Shown: positions 19,491 through 28,907 of the stretch, in pieces
Layout: every line of letters starts with the position of its first letter
How positions within the stretch are numbered: the first letter of the stretch is position 1
Origin: Pseudomonas fragi
GTDB lineage: Bacteria > Pseudomonadota > Gammaproteobacteria > Pseudomonadales > Pseudomonadaceae
Length of the DNA stretch: 64,000 nucleotides
Assembly: GCF_900105835.1 (NCBI RefSeq)
Contig: NZ_LT629783.1
Span: forward strand, 930,001-994,000
Direction of reading: 5' to 3'
Position numbers and translations under genes: made by a program
Notes under the pieces: generated by a model
The model's input: the letters and a program-made list of their open reading frames with translations, nothing else
What the model was told of the DNA's origin: nothing
Databases searched by the model: none

Positions 19491-19968
19491 GAACAACCAA
19501 GTCATCGATGAAACCTGGCACTTGCTGCCCAAGGAAACCACCTTTGACGAAATCTCCAACTGCGACGACCTGATCGTGCCGCTGGCGATGTGGCGCGAGC
19601 ACGGCCATGCCCTGAAGGCCCGCGATGGCGGCCTGGGCGTATGGCTGGACAGCGATGAAGAAGCTGAAGAACTGGGTGAAGACGTGGCGAATTTTCAGGT
19701 CATTGCCCTGAATTTTCCGGCCTTCACCGATGGTCGCAGCTACTCCAATGCCCGCCTGCTGCGTGACCGTTACGGTTACAAAGGCGAGCTGCGCGCCATT
19801 GGCGATGTATTGCGCGACCAGTTGTTCTATCTGCATCGCTGCGGTTTCGACGCCTTTGCCATTCGCCCCGACAAGGATCCCTACGAAGCCCTGCAGGGCC
19901 TCAAGGACTTTTCGGTGACGTACCAGTCGTCAACCGATGAGCCGATGCCGCTGTTCCGTCGTCGTTGA
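19474..19968 (+). CDS. DUF934 protein, sulfite-reductase partner
   Basis: A 164-residue protein of the DUF934 family (MQRIIKNNQVIDETWHLL, then FTDGRSYSNARLLRDRYGYKGELRAIGDVLRDQ, then CGFDAF). The family is almost always encoded directly after cysI in beta- and gammaproteobacteria and is thought to support sulfite reduction, possibly in electron delivery or as a stand-in for missing subunits. The ATG at 19474 lies inside the cysI 3' end (17-bp overlap) with AAGGAG at 19461-19466. The tight coupling argues for a fixed stoichiometry with CysI. Confidence 0.92.
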   Translation: MQRIIKNNQVIDETWHLLPKETTFDEISNCDDLIVPLAMWREHGHALKARDGGLGVWLDSDEEAEELGEDVANFQVIALNFPAFTDGRSYSNARLLRDRYGYKGELRAIGDVLRDQLFYLHRCGFDAFAIRPDKDPYEALQGLKDFSVTYQSSTDEPMPLFRRR

Positions 19969-19971
19969 TTC

Positions 19972-20002
19972 GCCGGCCGACCCCGAACGCTCGGGGCCGG
20001 CC
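19972..20002. terminator. GC-rich imperfect hairpin at a convergent junction
   Basis: CCCCGA (19981-19986) pairs with TCGGGG (19991-19996), extended by GCCGG and CCGGC with a bulge. It lies between the convergent stops of the DUF934 gene and the second NEL gene. No T-tract is present. Confidence 0.4.
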
Positions 20003-20016
20003 TTCGTACCGGCGGC

Positions 20017-23000
20017 TCAGGCACCGGGCTCGGAAAATGGATACTTTTCGATTTCGGCCCTGGTCAGCCGGGCGATCAACGCTTCCCTCACTTGCTGGCG
20101 ACTCTGGCCCACCGCCTGGGTTTGCGCCACATAATCCTGACTGGACATGCCCTCACGGGCGATGTAAATCACCTGCATGCGCTCGTGTAATGGCGCATCG
20201 GCAGCACTGAACGCCTCCGGGTATTTCTTCTCCAGAAAGCCAGCCCAAAATCCCTGTTTTTCGATATAGGCCGTCCGGGTCTCCAGCGTGTCCTCGCTCA
20301 CTACATGCAGCCGGGCAATTTCCAGTTGCTGCGGGGTGACATTGGCCATGCGCTCGAAAATCATGCTCGTGGGCCGAGCGGGCAAGCCCAGCTGCCGCGC
20401 CAGGTTGACCTGATAGAACATCTGCACCTCCAGCGGGTCGATGCGCTCAATGCGCGCCTGCAAGTCGGCCGGGCTCAGGCGCTGGGCCAGGCGCATGGCT
20501 TGCCGTGTACCCAGCCGGTAGGCCACGCCCTGCTGCTCCAGGGGCGTCATGTCCGCCACCGGCCCGGACGCAAAATCCGCACTGACAGCATCCACCAGGG
20601 TTTGCAGCTGCCGCACATATTCGCTCTGCTCGGCGTGAACCTGCGCCACCCTCCCCTCAATGACCGAACGCACATGCTTGTCCAGCAGTTCCAGGCGAAA
20701 CAGCCCTTGGCCCAGCGTCAGCAGCTTGTTCTCGGTGTTAACCGTGCTCTGGGCGATAAAGATCTGATGGCGCAGCTCCAGATCGGCAAAGATCATCGGG
20801 ATCCCGTCGGCGCAGGTATTGGGGTTGGCCGAGACCTCGAACAGCTCGTCACGCAGTTCACCGTGGGCATGCATCGCATTGAGCATTGCCCACACGCGCC
20901 GGCTGAGGCTTTCACGGCCATGCAAGTACTGGGATGAGGCACTGAGGTCCTCAATCACGCGGAAAAAATCCGCCGAGCGCTCGAGGCTGCTCAGGTCGCG
21001 CCAGATATCGTTCTGCTGGAAAGTCGGCTGGGATGCCCAATGAAAAATACCGCGCACAGGCATCACGTGCTGGCGCCCAGGCATGATTCCAAAGTCAATG
21101 CCCTCGCTACGCCGGTAGCTCTCCAGGCGCCGCAGGGAGTCTGCGCTCAGCGGGTTGTCATGCAGATGAGTGACACGATTGAGCGCGGCCCTCTGGGCGG
21201 TCAGTACTTCCTGGGGGATACGGGTGATGGCGTTGTCGCGCAGGTCCAGGGTTTGCAGGCCAGCGAGTGCCTCGACCCCTTCCGGCCAGGTCTGCAGGCC
21301 GGTATAGCGCAGGCGTAAATGTACCAGCCCGGTCATGCGGCGCACCGAGATGCGCCGGCCCAAGGTGTTGCCCACCAGGTTCAGCGACTGCAGTTTGTTC
21401 AAGCCCGCCAGGATGCTGGTGGAGCGGTCGTTGAGTTCAATCCGGTTGCCGTGCAGGTCCAGGTCGATCAGTTCATGCATGCCGGAAATCGCCGTGGGCA
21501 ATTCCAGCAACTGGCAATTGACCAGGGACAGCACCCGCACGTTGGGGCAACGCTCCAGAAACCGGTTGGCAAACCGGCCATTGGGCGAGTTGTGCAGGCG
21601 TAACGTGCCAACATGGCCGAAATCGGCGGACAGCTCGGGCAGGCAATCCACCGGCCAGGCATTGAGGTCAAGCACATGGCCCGTGTAATCGCCCAGGCTC
21701 AGGGTTTCAGTTTGCCGGCGCCAGGTTCGGATCAAGGCCTGGCTCATGGCCCGCTTGACCGGAACGGGCACCGGCACCCGCGGTCCCTCTGCAGGCTGGG
21801 TCCACACCGTGGCCTTTTCCCACTGCTCCAGGTCGTTACGCAGCGTCTGCAACTCGACCTTGAGCCTGGCCAGCGCCCGGGTAGTCAGTTCTGGCGTCAG
21901 TTTCAGGCGGTACAGAAACTGTCCGGCCTGCGTCTCGTCCATCAGCGGGAACAGCTCGCTGACCAGGTCTTTGAGCAGGTGCGTGCGCTCGGTTTCCAGC
22001 ATATGTCCCGAACGCCCGCCCAAGGTGTAACCCAGACGGCCATCGGCCAGCCGTAACGGTGACTTGAACCAGGGTTTGACCGGTTGCATGCCCAGGGCCA
22101 CGGCACTGTGTTCGCGGTAGCTTGCCGCCCGGGCGGCAATGCGCGCGCGCAACGCCGCCAGCGGTTCTGCGAGCGGCAACCCCAGGCTTTGGCGCTGTGC
22201 CGGTGTCAGTGACTGGAGCACGCACTCCAGCAGGTCGGGGCTGCGATGAACATCTTGCGAGGCCGTGCCATGAAACTCATAGCCGTCAGCACTTTTAAAC
22301 AATTCGTGGCTGTAGAGGGCCGAGTCACTGCCCACGCTATCGAGCACCGTGCCGCTGGCCTTGTCCCGGATCACCAGGCGCAGGCTGGCGGGCCAGCCGG
22401 GCACGTCGGGCAAGGTCTTCCAGGCCAGCCTGAGGCTGTCGGCATTGCTCAGTGCGTCGAAACCAAGCCCCTCCAGGGCGCGATTGAGGCGCAGGGCCCG
22501 GGTATAGCTGCGCGCCTCCTCCAGCACATGCAGGGGCAGGCGCCCGGCGCTGTCATCCACCCCCAGCCGGGCGGCCGACAGGTGGTGCAGCAGCTCCTGC
22601 AGCACCACCCCCGGCAGGCCGGGAAACTGGTTTTTCAGTGCCTGGGCCTGCTCAGGCACTGCATCCTGTGCGTCATACAAGCGTGCAAGCAATTCGCCCC
22701 TGGTGGCCGCGGCCTGCTCGCCCAACTGACGGGCAAGGGCCTGCAGCTGCTGTTGCAGGCCTTCGATGGCTTGCCCCAGCAACGCCTCAACCTGGGCCGT
22801 GGACAGACATTCCAGGGTCACCTTCAACAGATCACCATTGCGGATCTGGCTTTCCACGATTTGCAGCCGTGGGTGTGCGGGCGCCAGGTCCGGGCCGTAC
22901 TCGCGCAGCGTTGTACCTTGAATGTCGACGACGCGCAGGACACGGTCTGGCGGCCAGCCGGGCAACCGGGTTATCAGGTCCAGTTGCATCTCGGCATTGT

Positions 23001-25101
23001 CTGCCCAGCGGTTGCCCCCCTGCTGCATCTGCACAATAAAGCTTTCAATCATTTCATTGAGGCGGATGCGCGTGAGGCTGTCGCTCAGCATTGCCGGCAG
23101 GGGCAGATGCTCCAGGTACAGCTTGCGCAGCATGCCCTCATCGGTATTGCTCACGGCCAGAGCTTGCCTGGCACCGGCATCGCCAATCCCACGGGCCTCA
23201 GGCCCCAGGCGACGCAGCAGTTGACTGCTCGACCAGTGCATGGGGTCTTCCAGCTCATGCACCCAGGCGCCGCTGCCATTGTGCTCGATGCGCGGAGTGT
23301 AGGCCTGGGGGTCATGGGGATGCTGGATATGCCCCTTGAGGGTCTGCGGGTCGACCTTGACCCCGTACACTTTGTCTTCAAGCCTGATAAATTGCCGCTC
23401 ACCCACGCTGTACAGCCCCTGGGCATCAGGTAAAAGCCCTGCGAGGGAATTTTTGGGCATGGCGTAAGGGGTCAGGTCCGGGCGCCACAGGCGCCTTTGC
23501 CCGGTCACCAGACGCACCGGCACCAGGGCATCGACCAGCGGCGCCGGCCGCAGCGTTGCCGGGCCCGCCGTCAGCGCGATGTTCTGCGCAACATCAAACA
23601 AATACTCCAGGGCAGCAACGCGATCGCCCTGCTGCCAGGCACTGATGCCTTCATACACATCAATCCCCAGCTGGATCACGCTGGTAACCAGGAGCACCTC
23701 GCCCAGCACCGGCACAAACCCCAGGGCTATGGTCAGCAAGCTCAGCCCCAGATTGAGGAAGCAAGCCTGGCGTTCCAGACGGGTTTTGGAGTCTTCATCC
23801 TCTGTGGGCACCACCAGGACCCGGGCATCGTCCTTGATCTGCGCCAGTTGCAGGCGCCAGGCCACGACAAATGGATCTTCCCGCTGCAGCAGGTGCAGGC
23901 TTTCGGACATCAGTGCAGGTTCATTGATGATGGGCGGGCGGCGCAGCAGCAGCGAGTCCCAGGTCATGTTCTTTACATCGGTACGCCGCATAAACTCGGC
24001 GCGATGGCGCAGGGGCACACGCTGAAAAAAATAGTGGGCAAAATTGCGGCCCTTGAGCCATTGCCACAGTGTCGCCTTCAACAATTGGAACGACTCGAAC
24101 TCGTGAAATGCCCGGTTCGGGCTGTCAGGCAGATACAGTACGCATGACTGCACCTGTCGCGCCGGTTTGCCTTCGGGCCAGAAGATCATGACCCCGGGCA
24201 CTTCGAACGCCATGATCTGCAAGGTGCTGTGGACCACAGGCAGACGCGACGAGATTGCTCCCGGCGCAGCCAACAGGTTGATCAGAAAGGTGTAATTGGC
24301 CGGGCTGATCTCCATCTTCATCATGGCCATGTGCAGGGCCGAGGTAAATTCGTAGCGCTTGTTCTGGCTGAATGCAACATTGACCTTGTAGGCTCTGGAG
24401 TTGCTGTCTTCAGGAGCCAGGTTGTCATCAATCGGCTCAAACACGCGGCTCAGGTGCCACTGGTATTGCGTGCCCAGATCCAGGTCCCGGCAGATCGCGG
24501 CAAAGGCCCAGGGCTTGAACGTGGCATGCTGCACATCTGCCTCGCCACTCACTTGATACAGACAACTGCCCGGATCAAAACCGTCTTCGGCGGATTCTGC
24601 ACGCTCGAAATTTTGCAGGGCTGCTTGCAGCAAGCTGTGCCGGGTGATGCCGGACACCAGATCCAGCTCCAGTGACTCTGGGGTCAGCAGTTCAGGCCAG
24701 GCCAGCTGGATCACCGTATCGACCAGCTTGACCTGCTGACGCGCAAAAAACAGCACCAGATTGCTCAACAGGCGCACCTGTTTGATGCCATAGCTACGCG
24801 GGTCCACCTCGCCCCAGCCGCGGGCCGTGAGGGCCGCCCTGAGCAAGGGTTCGGCAAACTGTTCGATGGGCTGGACCTGAGCCAGGATGGCGGAGGTGGC
24901 ACGCCGGGTGGCCTGCCACTGCCTGAAGCTGCTGCGCAATGCCTCGCGCAGCGCCGGGGGGGCCTGGACGAACCAGGGCGGCATCAACTCGGGCAGGTAA
25001 GCGACATGGCGATTATCGGCCGGCGTTTTGGCCAGGCGAGCGGCCTGTTCAATGACCGTTTGTTCGGCCGTGGATATAACGCTGGCAAAAGTGTCTGTCA
25101 T
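20017..25101 (-). CDS. Large LRR protein with C-terminal NEL-type E3 ubiquitin ligase domain (second copy)
   Basis: A 1694-residue relative of the giant protein at 10566-17039, on the same strand. The N-terminal region is of the same dermonecrotic-toxin-like type, with a hydrophobic stretch near residues 445-475 (FLNLGLSLLTIALGFVPVLGEVLLV). It has only one LRR cassette (from ALIRTWRR, with LxxLxLxxNxLxxLP units). The NEL domain has C1430-A-D1432 (NTCADG), matching the catalytic CxD motif. The ATG at 25101 is preferred to the adjacent GTG at 25104 because GGAG is seven bases away. sohB lies upstream on the same strand but about 200 bp of AT-rich DNA separates them, so the gene probably has its own promoter. 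Function against eukaryotic hosts is inferred. Confidence 0.8.
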   Translation of the reverse strand: MTDTFASVISTAEQTVIEQAARLAKTPADNRHVAYLPELMPPWFVQAPPALREALRSSFRQWQATRRATSAILAQVQPIEQFAEPLLRAALTARGWGEVDPRSYGIKQVRLLSNLVLFFARQQVKLVDTVIQLAWPELLTPESLELDLVSGITRHSLLQAALQNFERAESAEDGFDPGSCLYQVSGEADVQHATFKPWAFAAICRDLDLGTQYQWHLSRVFEPIDDNLAPEDSNSRAYKVNVAFSQNKRYEFTSALHMAMMKMEISPANYTFLINLLAAPGAISSRLPVVHSTLQIMAFEVPGVMIFWPEGKPARQVQSCVLYLPDSPNRAFHEFESFQLLKATLWQWLKGRNFAHYFFQRVPLRHRAEFMRRTDVKNMTWDSLLLRRPPIINEPALMSESLHLLQREDPFVVAWRLQLAQIKDDARVLVVPTEDEDSKTRLERQACFLNLGLSLLTIALGFVPVLGEVLLVTSVIQLGIDVYEGISAWQQGDRVAALEYLFDVAQNIALTAGPATLRPAPLVDALVPVRLVTGQRRLWRPDLTPYAMPKNSLAGLLPDAQGLYSVGERQFIRLEDKVYGVKVDPQTLKGHIQHPHDPQAYTPRIEHNGSGAWVHELEDPMHWSSSQLLRRLGPEARGIGDAGARQALAVSNTDEGMLRKLYLEHLPLPAMLSDSLTRIRLNEMIESFIVQMQQGGNRWADNAEMQLDLITRLPGWPPDRVLRVVDIQGTTLREYGPDLAPAHPRLQIVESQIRNGDLLKVTLECLSTAQVEALLGQAIEGLQQQLQALARQLGEQAAATRGELLARLYDAQDAVPEQAQALKNQFPGLPGVVLQELLHHLSAARLGVDDSAGRLPLHVLEEARSYTRALRLNRALEGLGFDALSNADSLRLAWKTLPDVPGWPASLRLVIRDKASGTVLDSVGSDSALYSHELFKSADGYEFHGTASQDVHRSPDLLECVLQSLTPAQRQSLGLPLAEPLAALRARIAARAASYREHSAVALGMQPVKPWFKSPLRLADGRLGYTLGGRSGHMLETERTHLLKDLVSELFPLMDETQAGQFLYRLKLTPELTTRALARLKVELQTLRNDLEQWEKATVWTQPAEGPRVPVPVPVKRAMSQALIRTWRRQTETLSLGDYTGHVLDLNAWPVDCLPELSADFGHVGTLRLHNSPNGRFANRFLERCPNVRVLSLVNCQLLELPTAISGMHELIDLDLHGNRIELNDRSTSILAGLNKLQSLNLVGNTLGRRISVRRMTGLVHLRLRYTGLQTWPEGVEALAGLQTLDLRDNAITRIPQEVLTAQRAALNRVTHLHDNPLSADSLRRLESYRRSEGIDFGIMPGRQHVMPVRGIFHWASQPTFQQNDIWRDLSSLERSADFFRVIEDLSASSQYLHGRESLSRRVWAMLNAMHAHGELRDELFEVSANPNTCADGIPMIFADLELRHQIFIAQSTVNTENKLLTLGQGLFRLELLDKHVRSVIEGRVAQVHAEQSEYVRQLQTLVDAVSADFASGPVADMTPLEQQGVAYRLGTRQAMRLAQRLSPADLQARIERIDPLEVQMFYQVNLARQLGLPARPTSMIFERMANVTPQQLEIARLHVVSEDTLETRTAYIEKQGFWAGFLEKKYPEAFSAADAPLHERMQVIYIAREGMSSQDYVAQTQAVGQSRQQVREALIARLTRAEIEKYPFSEPGA

Positions 25102-25261
25102 CACTAAACTCCGGCATCCAATAGAATGCTTGAAGTTTATAGACAGCTCGCAAAACGAGTCGGTTAATTACTTGATCAACAATCGGCCAACGCATTTAAA
25201 AACACGGTTAAAACAATAACTATCTACCGCACTTTAAAAGTAACGCCACAGTGTAAAACAG

Positions 25262-25297
25262 CGACACTGTTGCAATCGTGTAATTGCAAAAGTGTCG
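25262..25297. repeat. Nested perfect inverted repeat upstream of the second NEL gene
   Basis: CGACACT and AGTGTCG form outer arms; TTGCAA and TTGCAA form inner arms of a 36-bp dyad. It lies 8 bp past the sohB stop and about 160 bp upstream of the NEL gene start. It could end sohB transcripts or be an operator. No T-tract follows. Confidence 0.5.
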
Positions 25298-25304
25298 CCG
25301 CCCT

Positions 25305-26324
25305 TTACCAGAAGCGCTGCTGGGTCAGGCGCGCCCACAACGAGTCGACCACTTTTTCCGCCGAGGTGCTCGCCGCCAGGCCCACACGCTCCTGCAGGCT
25401 TTTGCGCTGGGCATAGTGCAGGTGGTAGAGATGGGCATCCCTGGCGCGTGCCGACAAGTATTCATCGCTGGTTTTAAGTTCGTCGACCAGGCGCTTGTCG
25501 ATGGCGGCAACTCCCAGCCAGACTTCACCGGTTGCCACTTCGTCGATGGTCAGTTGTGGGCGATATTTGGAGACAAAGTTCTTGAACAGTTGATGGGTGA
25601 TATCCAGATCCTGCTGAAACTTCTCACGCCCTTTTTCGGTATTTTCGCCAAATACCGTGAGGGTGCGTTTATATTCGCCAGCGGTCAGCACTTCATAGTC
25701 GATATCGTGCTTTTTCAGCAAGCGGTTAACGTTGGGCAATTGCGCAACAACGCCGATGGAACCGAGGATGGCAAAGGGGGCGCTGATAATCTTCTCGCCG
25801 ATGCAGGCCATCATGTAGCCGCCACTGGCGGCGACTTTATCGATGCAGACGGTCAACGGGATGCCCGCCTCACGGATGCGCGCCAATTGCGAAGACGCCA
25901 GGCCATAACTGTGGACCATGCCGCCGCCGCTTTCCAGGCGCAGCACCACTTCATCGGTGGGTTTGGCCAGGGTCAGCAAGGCGGTGATTTCGTGGCGCAG
26001 GCTCTCGGTGGCCGACGCCTTGATGTCGCCGCTGAAATCCAGCACGAAAACGTTAGGCTTGTCTTCGGGCTGTTTTTTCAGCTTTTTGTCGGTCTTGGCG
26101 GTCTGCTTGCGCAGCGTCTTGAGCTGGTCCTTGGACAGCAGCGATTGCTCCAGGCGCTCACGCAGGCCCTTGTAGAAGTCATTGAGCTTAATGACCTGCA
26201 ATTGCCCGGTGGTGCGTCGCCCTTTGCCGCGCAGGGCGGCGAGGGTCACCAGTACCACCACAATGGCGATCACCAGGGTCACGGTTTTGGCCAGAAAACT
26301 GGCGTACTCGGCAAGAAATTCCAC
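25305..26324 (-). CDS. sohB: SohB-like inner-membrane S49 protease
   Basis: A 339-residue membrane-anchored serine protease of the SppA/SohB family. An N-terminal helix (residues 10-30, SFLAKTVTLVIAIVVVLVTL) anchors it and a Lys-rich linker follows. The protease core has nucleophile S167 in DKVAASGGYMMA and the expected general-base K219 in AGEYKR. The start is GTG with AAGGAG just upstream. SohB is a multicopy suppressor of degP defects in E. coli and is assumed to degrade membrane-derived peptides. No obvious operon partner. Confidence 0.93.
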   Translation of the reverse strand: MEFLAEYASFLAKTVTLVIAIVVVLVTLAALRGKGRRTTGQLQVIKLNDFYKGLRERLEQSLLSKDQLKTLRKQTAKTDKKLKKQPEDKPNVFVLDFSGDIKASATESLRHEITALLTLAKPTDEVVLRLESGGGMVHSYGLASSQLARIREAGIPLTVCIDKVAASGGYMMACIGEKIISAPFAILGSIGVVAQLPNVNRLLKKHDIDYEVLTAGEYKRTLTVFGENTEKGREKFQQDLDITHQLFKNFVSKYRPQLTIDEVATGEVWLGVAAIDKRLVDELKTSDEYLSARARDAHLYHLHYAQRKSLQERVGLAASTSAEKVVDSLWARLTQQRFW

Positions 26325-26531
26325 AGCCTCTCCTTGAAAACGTCTGCAGCCCCCGGATCAGGGCTGCGCAATGGCAACCAGCATACCGGCGCCAACCTGG
26401 CCCTGCCAGCCGTGAAACACCTTGAGCGCAGGCGCCGCCAGCAATTCAAACAAGCGTATGTTTTTTCATTGACAGCCACTTGCCATCCTCCTAACCTCGC
26501 CTGACTTTCACCGCAGCGGAATGACGCGCAC

Positions 26532-27242
26532 GTGGGCAGCATTTATCTGATCAGACATGGCCAAGCCTCCTTCGGTGCCGACGACTACGACAGGCTGTCG
26601 CCGCTGGGCGTGCGCCAGGCCGAAATTGCCGGCCAGCACCTGGCCCATCTGGGCCTGCGCCTGGACCGTTGCCTGGCGGGCGACCTGTCGCGCCAGCAAG
26701 ACACCGCGCGCCATGCCCTGGCGCAACTGGGCGCCGCCGGGCTGCCTGCCCCTACCGTTGAAACAGACGCTGCCTTCAACGAATTCGATGCTTTCGCCAT
26801 ACTCGACGCCCTGCTTCCCGGCCTGCTGCCAGACGAGCCCGAGGCCCTGACGGCGATGAACAATGCCGCCCATAACCCGGCAGAATTCCAGCGCATCTTT
26901 GAACTGATTATCGAACGCTGGATCAGCGGCACTTACGACGCGCCCGGGCTGGAAACCTGGCCGGGTTTTGTTGAACGGGTACAGGGCGGGCTCAATCGTC
27001 TGCTCGACCTTGCCAAGGGCCAGCAGAACATTGCCGTGTTTACCTCTGCTGGCACCATTACGGCGCTGATCCACCTGCTGACCCAAATTCCCGCCACCGA
27101 TGCCTTCAAGCTGGCGTGGCAAATCGTCAACACCTCGCTCAGCCAGCTCAAGTTTCATGGCCGCGAGGTCACCCTGGCTTCCTTCAACAGTCATGTGCAT
27201 TTGCAACTGTTGAAGACGCCGGCACTCATCACCTATCGTTGA
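26532..27242 (+). CDS. Histidine phosphatase family protein (phosphoglycerate-mutase-like)
   Basis: A 236-residue protein beginning GSIYLIRHGQASFGADDYDRLSPLG, the RHG motif of the histidine phosphatase superfamily whose His becomes phosphorylated. LSRQQDTA supplies further phosphate-pocket residues and FTSAGTITAL corresponds to the second-histidine region, here lacking a clear GH and with S-A-G-T instead. That substitution makes substrate prediction unsafe. The start is GTG at 26532 because the motif must lie close to the N-terminus. The next gene, an SCP2 protein, follows after 57 bp. Confidence 0.85.
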   Translation: MGSIYLIRHGQASFGADDYDRLSPLGVRQAEIAGQHLAHLGLRLDRCLAGDLSRQQDTARHALAQLGAAGLPAPTVETDAAFNEFDAFAILDALLPGLLPDEPEALTAMNNAAHNPAEFQRIFELIIERWISGTYDAPGLETWPGFVERVQGGLNRLLDLAKGQQNIAVFTSAGTITALIHLLTQIPATDAFKLAWQIVNTSLSQLKFHGREVTLASFNSHVHLQLLKTPALITYR

Positions 27243-27299
27243 GCACCGGCAACCGCGGCCTTCGGGCCGCCGTACTCCACCCTATATAAGGATCGAACC

Positions 27300-27614
27300 A
27301 TGACTTCTGTAGCTGATGCCGTTCAAGCAATGAAAGCCAAATTCAACCCAGCCGCTGCTGCAGGCCTGGACCTGGTATTTGGTTTCCGCATCGATGACGA
27401 CAAGCACTTCTCCCTGATCGTCAAAGACAGCACCTGTGAACTCAAGGAAGGTGAGAACCCGGACGCCCAGGTAACTCTGGTGATGGACGGCGAGACCCTG
27501 GAAGGCATCGTCAGCGGCGAAACCGACGGCATGCAGGCCTTCATGGGCGGCAAGCTGCGCGCTGAAGGCGACATGATGCTGGCCATGAAGCTGAGCGAAC
27601 TGTTCCCGGCTTAA
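27300..27614 (+). CDS. SCP2 sterol-binding-domain protein
   Basis: A 104-residue protein made of a single SCP2 (sterol carrier protein 2) fold: a lipid-binding pocket, VTLVMDGETLEGIVSGE, and a C-terminal AFMGGKLRAEGDMMLAMKLSELF. The family binds acyl-CoAs and other hydrophobic ligands. Such stand-alone proteins are common in Pseudomonas near phosphotransferase/SDR pairs like the one that follows. AAGGA precedes the ATG. A strong terminator lies 17 bp after the stop, so it may be transcribed with the histidine phosphatase gene but not with downstream genes. Confidence 0.93.
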   Translation: MTSVADAVQAMKAKFNPAAAAGLDLVFGFRIDDDKHFSLIVKDSTCELKEGENPDAQVTLVMDGETLEGIVSGETDGMQAFMGGKLRAEGDMMLAMKLSELFPA

Positions 27615-27630
27615 GCCACACGCAACACCC

Positions 27631-27664
27631 AAAAACCGAAGCCCACGACGCTTCGGTTTTTTTT
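27631..27664 (+). terminator. Intrinsic terminator after the SCP2 gene
   Basis: AAAAACCGAAGC and GCTTCGGTTTTTTTT form a clean stem with a short loop and an eight-T run. Confidence 0.92.
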
Positions 27665-27816
27665 GCTCTGTGCTTCACTCAAACAGGCTTATCAAGGAGG
27701 CTGATTGCCCATTAACACCCCTGCCTATTAAGACCCTGCCTGCCTTGTGGCACCCCGGGTTGCCCATTAGATTAGCGAATGTTGTCAGGCCACAAATATA
27801 AGCAGAAGAGATAAAC

Positions 27817-28884
27817 ATGGCGCTTACCGACTCATCCACCCGCATCCGCCCTGGCGAAGAACTCGACGCCGGTCGCATTGACCCTTACCTCAAGGCGCAC
27901 GTCGCCGGGCTGGTGGGAACACCTGCGATCAGCCAGTTCCCCGGCGGCGCCTCAAACCTGACCTACCTGATCGAATATCCCGGCAAGGAACTGGTGCTGC
28001 GCCGACCGCCCTTTGGCCAAAAGGCCAAGTCAGCCCATGACATGGGCCGCGAGTTCCGCATCCTCAACCAGCTCAGCGAGGCCTTCCCCTACTGCCCCAA
28101 GGCCTACGCGCATTGCACTGACGAAAGCCTGATCGGCTCCGAGTTCTATGTGATGGAGCGGGTCAAGGGCATCATTCTGCGCTCGGACCTGCCAGCGGAA
28201 CTGGCACTGGGCAGCGAGCAGACCCGCGCCCTGTGCAAGGGCTTTATCGACAAGCTGGTGGAGCTGCATCGCGTCGACTACAACGCCTGTGGCCTGGGTG
28301 AGCTGGGCAAACCGCAAGGCTATGTGCAGCGCCAGATCAGCGGCTGGAGCGAACGCTACGACAAGGCCCTGACCCCGGACGCGCCACGCTGGCACGCGGT
28401 CAAGGACTGGCTGCAGGCCAATATGCCGGCCGACCACCCCACCCCGGCCATCGTTCATAACGACTACCGCTTTGACAACGTGATCCTTGACCCCGCCGAC
28501 CCGATGCAGATCATCGGTGTACTGGACTGGGAACTGACCACCCTGGGCGACCCGTTGATGGACCTGGGCAATACCCTGGCCTACTGGATCGAAGCCGACG
28601 ACCCGGCACCCGTGCAATTGATGCGACGCCAGCCGAGCAACGCCCCAGGCATGTTGACCCGCCGCGAATTTGTCGATTACTACGCTGAGCGCTCCGGGAT
28701 TCAGATAGACAACTACGATTTCTACTACACCTACGGCCTGTTTCGACTGGCGGGTATCGTTCAACAAATCTACTACCGCTACTACCACGGCCAGACCGCA
28801 GACAAGCGTTTTGCCCAATTTGTGCACATGAACGCCCTGCTTGAGCAGATGAGCCTCACCGTCATTCGCCGCTCCAGCCTCTAA
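27817..28884 (+). CDS. APH/ChoK-like phosphotransferase family protein (ACAD10/11 N-terminal type)
   Basis: A 355-residue kinase-fold protein with GGASNLTYLIEY (nucleotide-loop region), catalytic HNDYRFDN and metal-binding VLDWELTTLGDP. These features match the aminoglycoside-phosphotransferase-like group that is fused to acyl-CoA dehydrogenases in eukaryotic ACAD10/11. Those proteins phosphorylate 4-hydroxy fatty acyl-CoAs during catabolism. In Pseudomonas the kinase and an SDR are often adjacent, as here (23-bp gap). Role in hydroxy-acyl-CoA breakdown is inferred from the family; antibiotic resistance is unlikely. Confidence 0.85.
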   Translation: MALTDSSTRIRPGEELDAGRIDPYLKAHVAGLVGTPAISQFPGGASNLTYLIEYPGKELVLRRPPFGQKAKSAHDMGREFRILNQLSEAFPYCPKAYAHCTDESLIGSEFYVMERVKGIILRSDLPAELALGSEQTRALCKGFIDKLVELHRVDYNACGLGELGKPQGYVQRQISGWSERYDKALTPDAPRWHAVKDWLQANMPADHPTPAIVHNDYRFDNVILDPADPMQIIGVLDWELTTLGDPLMDLGNTLAYWIEADDPAPVQLMRRQPSNAPGMLTRREFVDYYAERSGIQIDNYDFYYTYGLFRLAGIVQQIYYRYYHGQTADKRFAQFVHMNALLEQMSLTVIRRSSL

Positions 28885-28907
28885 GCCCGAGATCACAAGG
28901 AATCAGC

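Noticed and set aside
22246..23433. A 395-codon plus-strand frame inside the second NEL gene
   Set aside because: Same antisense pattern; no start signals and no fold.
10566..25101. Prophage or integrative-element origin of the NEL region
   Set aside because: No integrase, phage structural gene, tRNA or attachment repeat is visible, and base composition is not visibly different from neighbours.
27817..28884. Aminoglycoside resistance kinase
   Set aside because: The protein is of the ACAD10/11-associated type and is paired with an SDR; the APH fold alone does not imply resistance.
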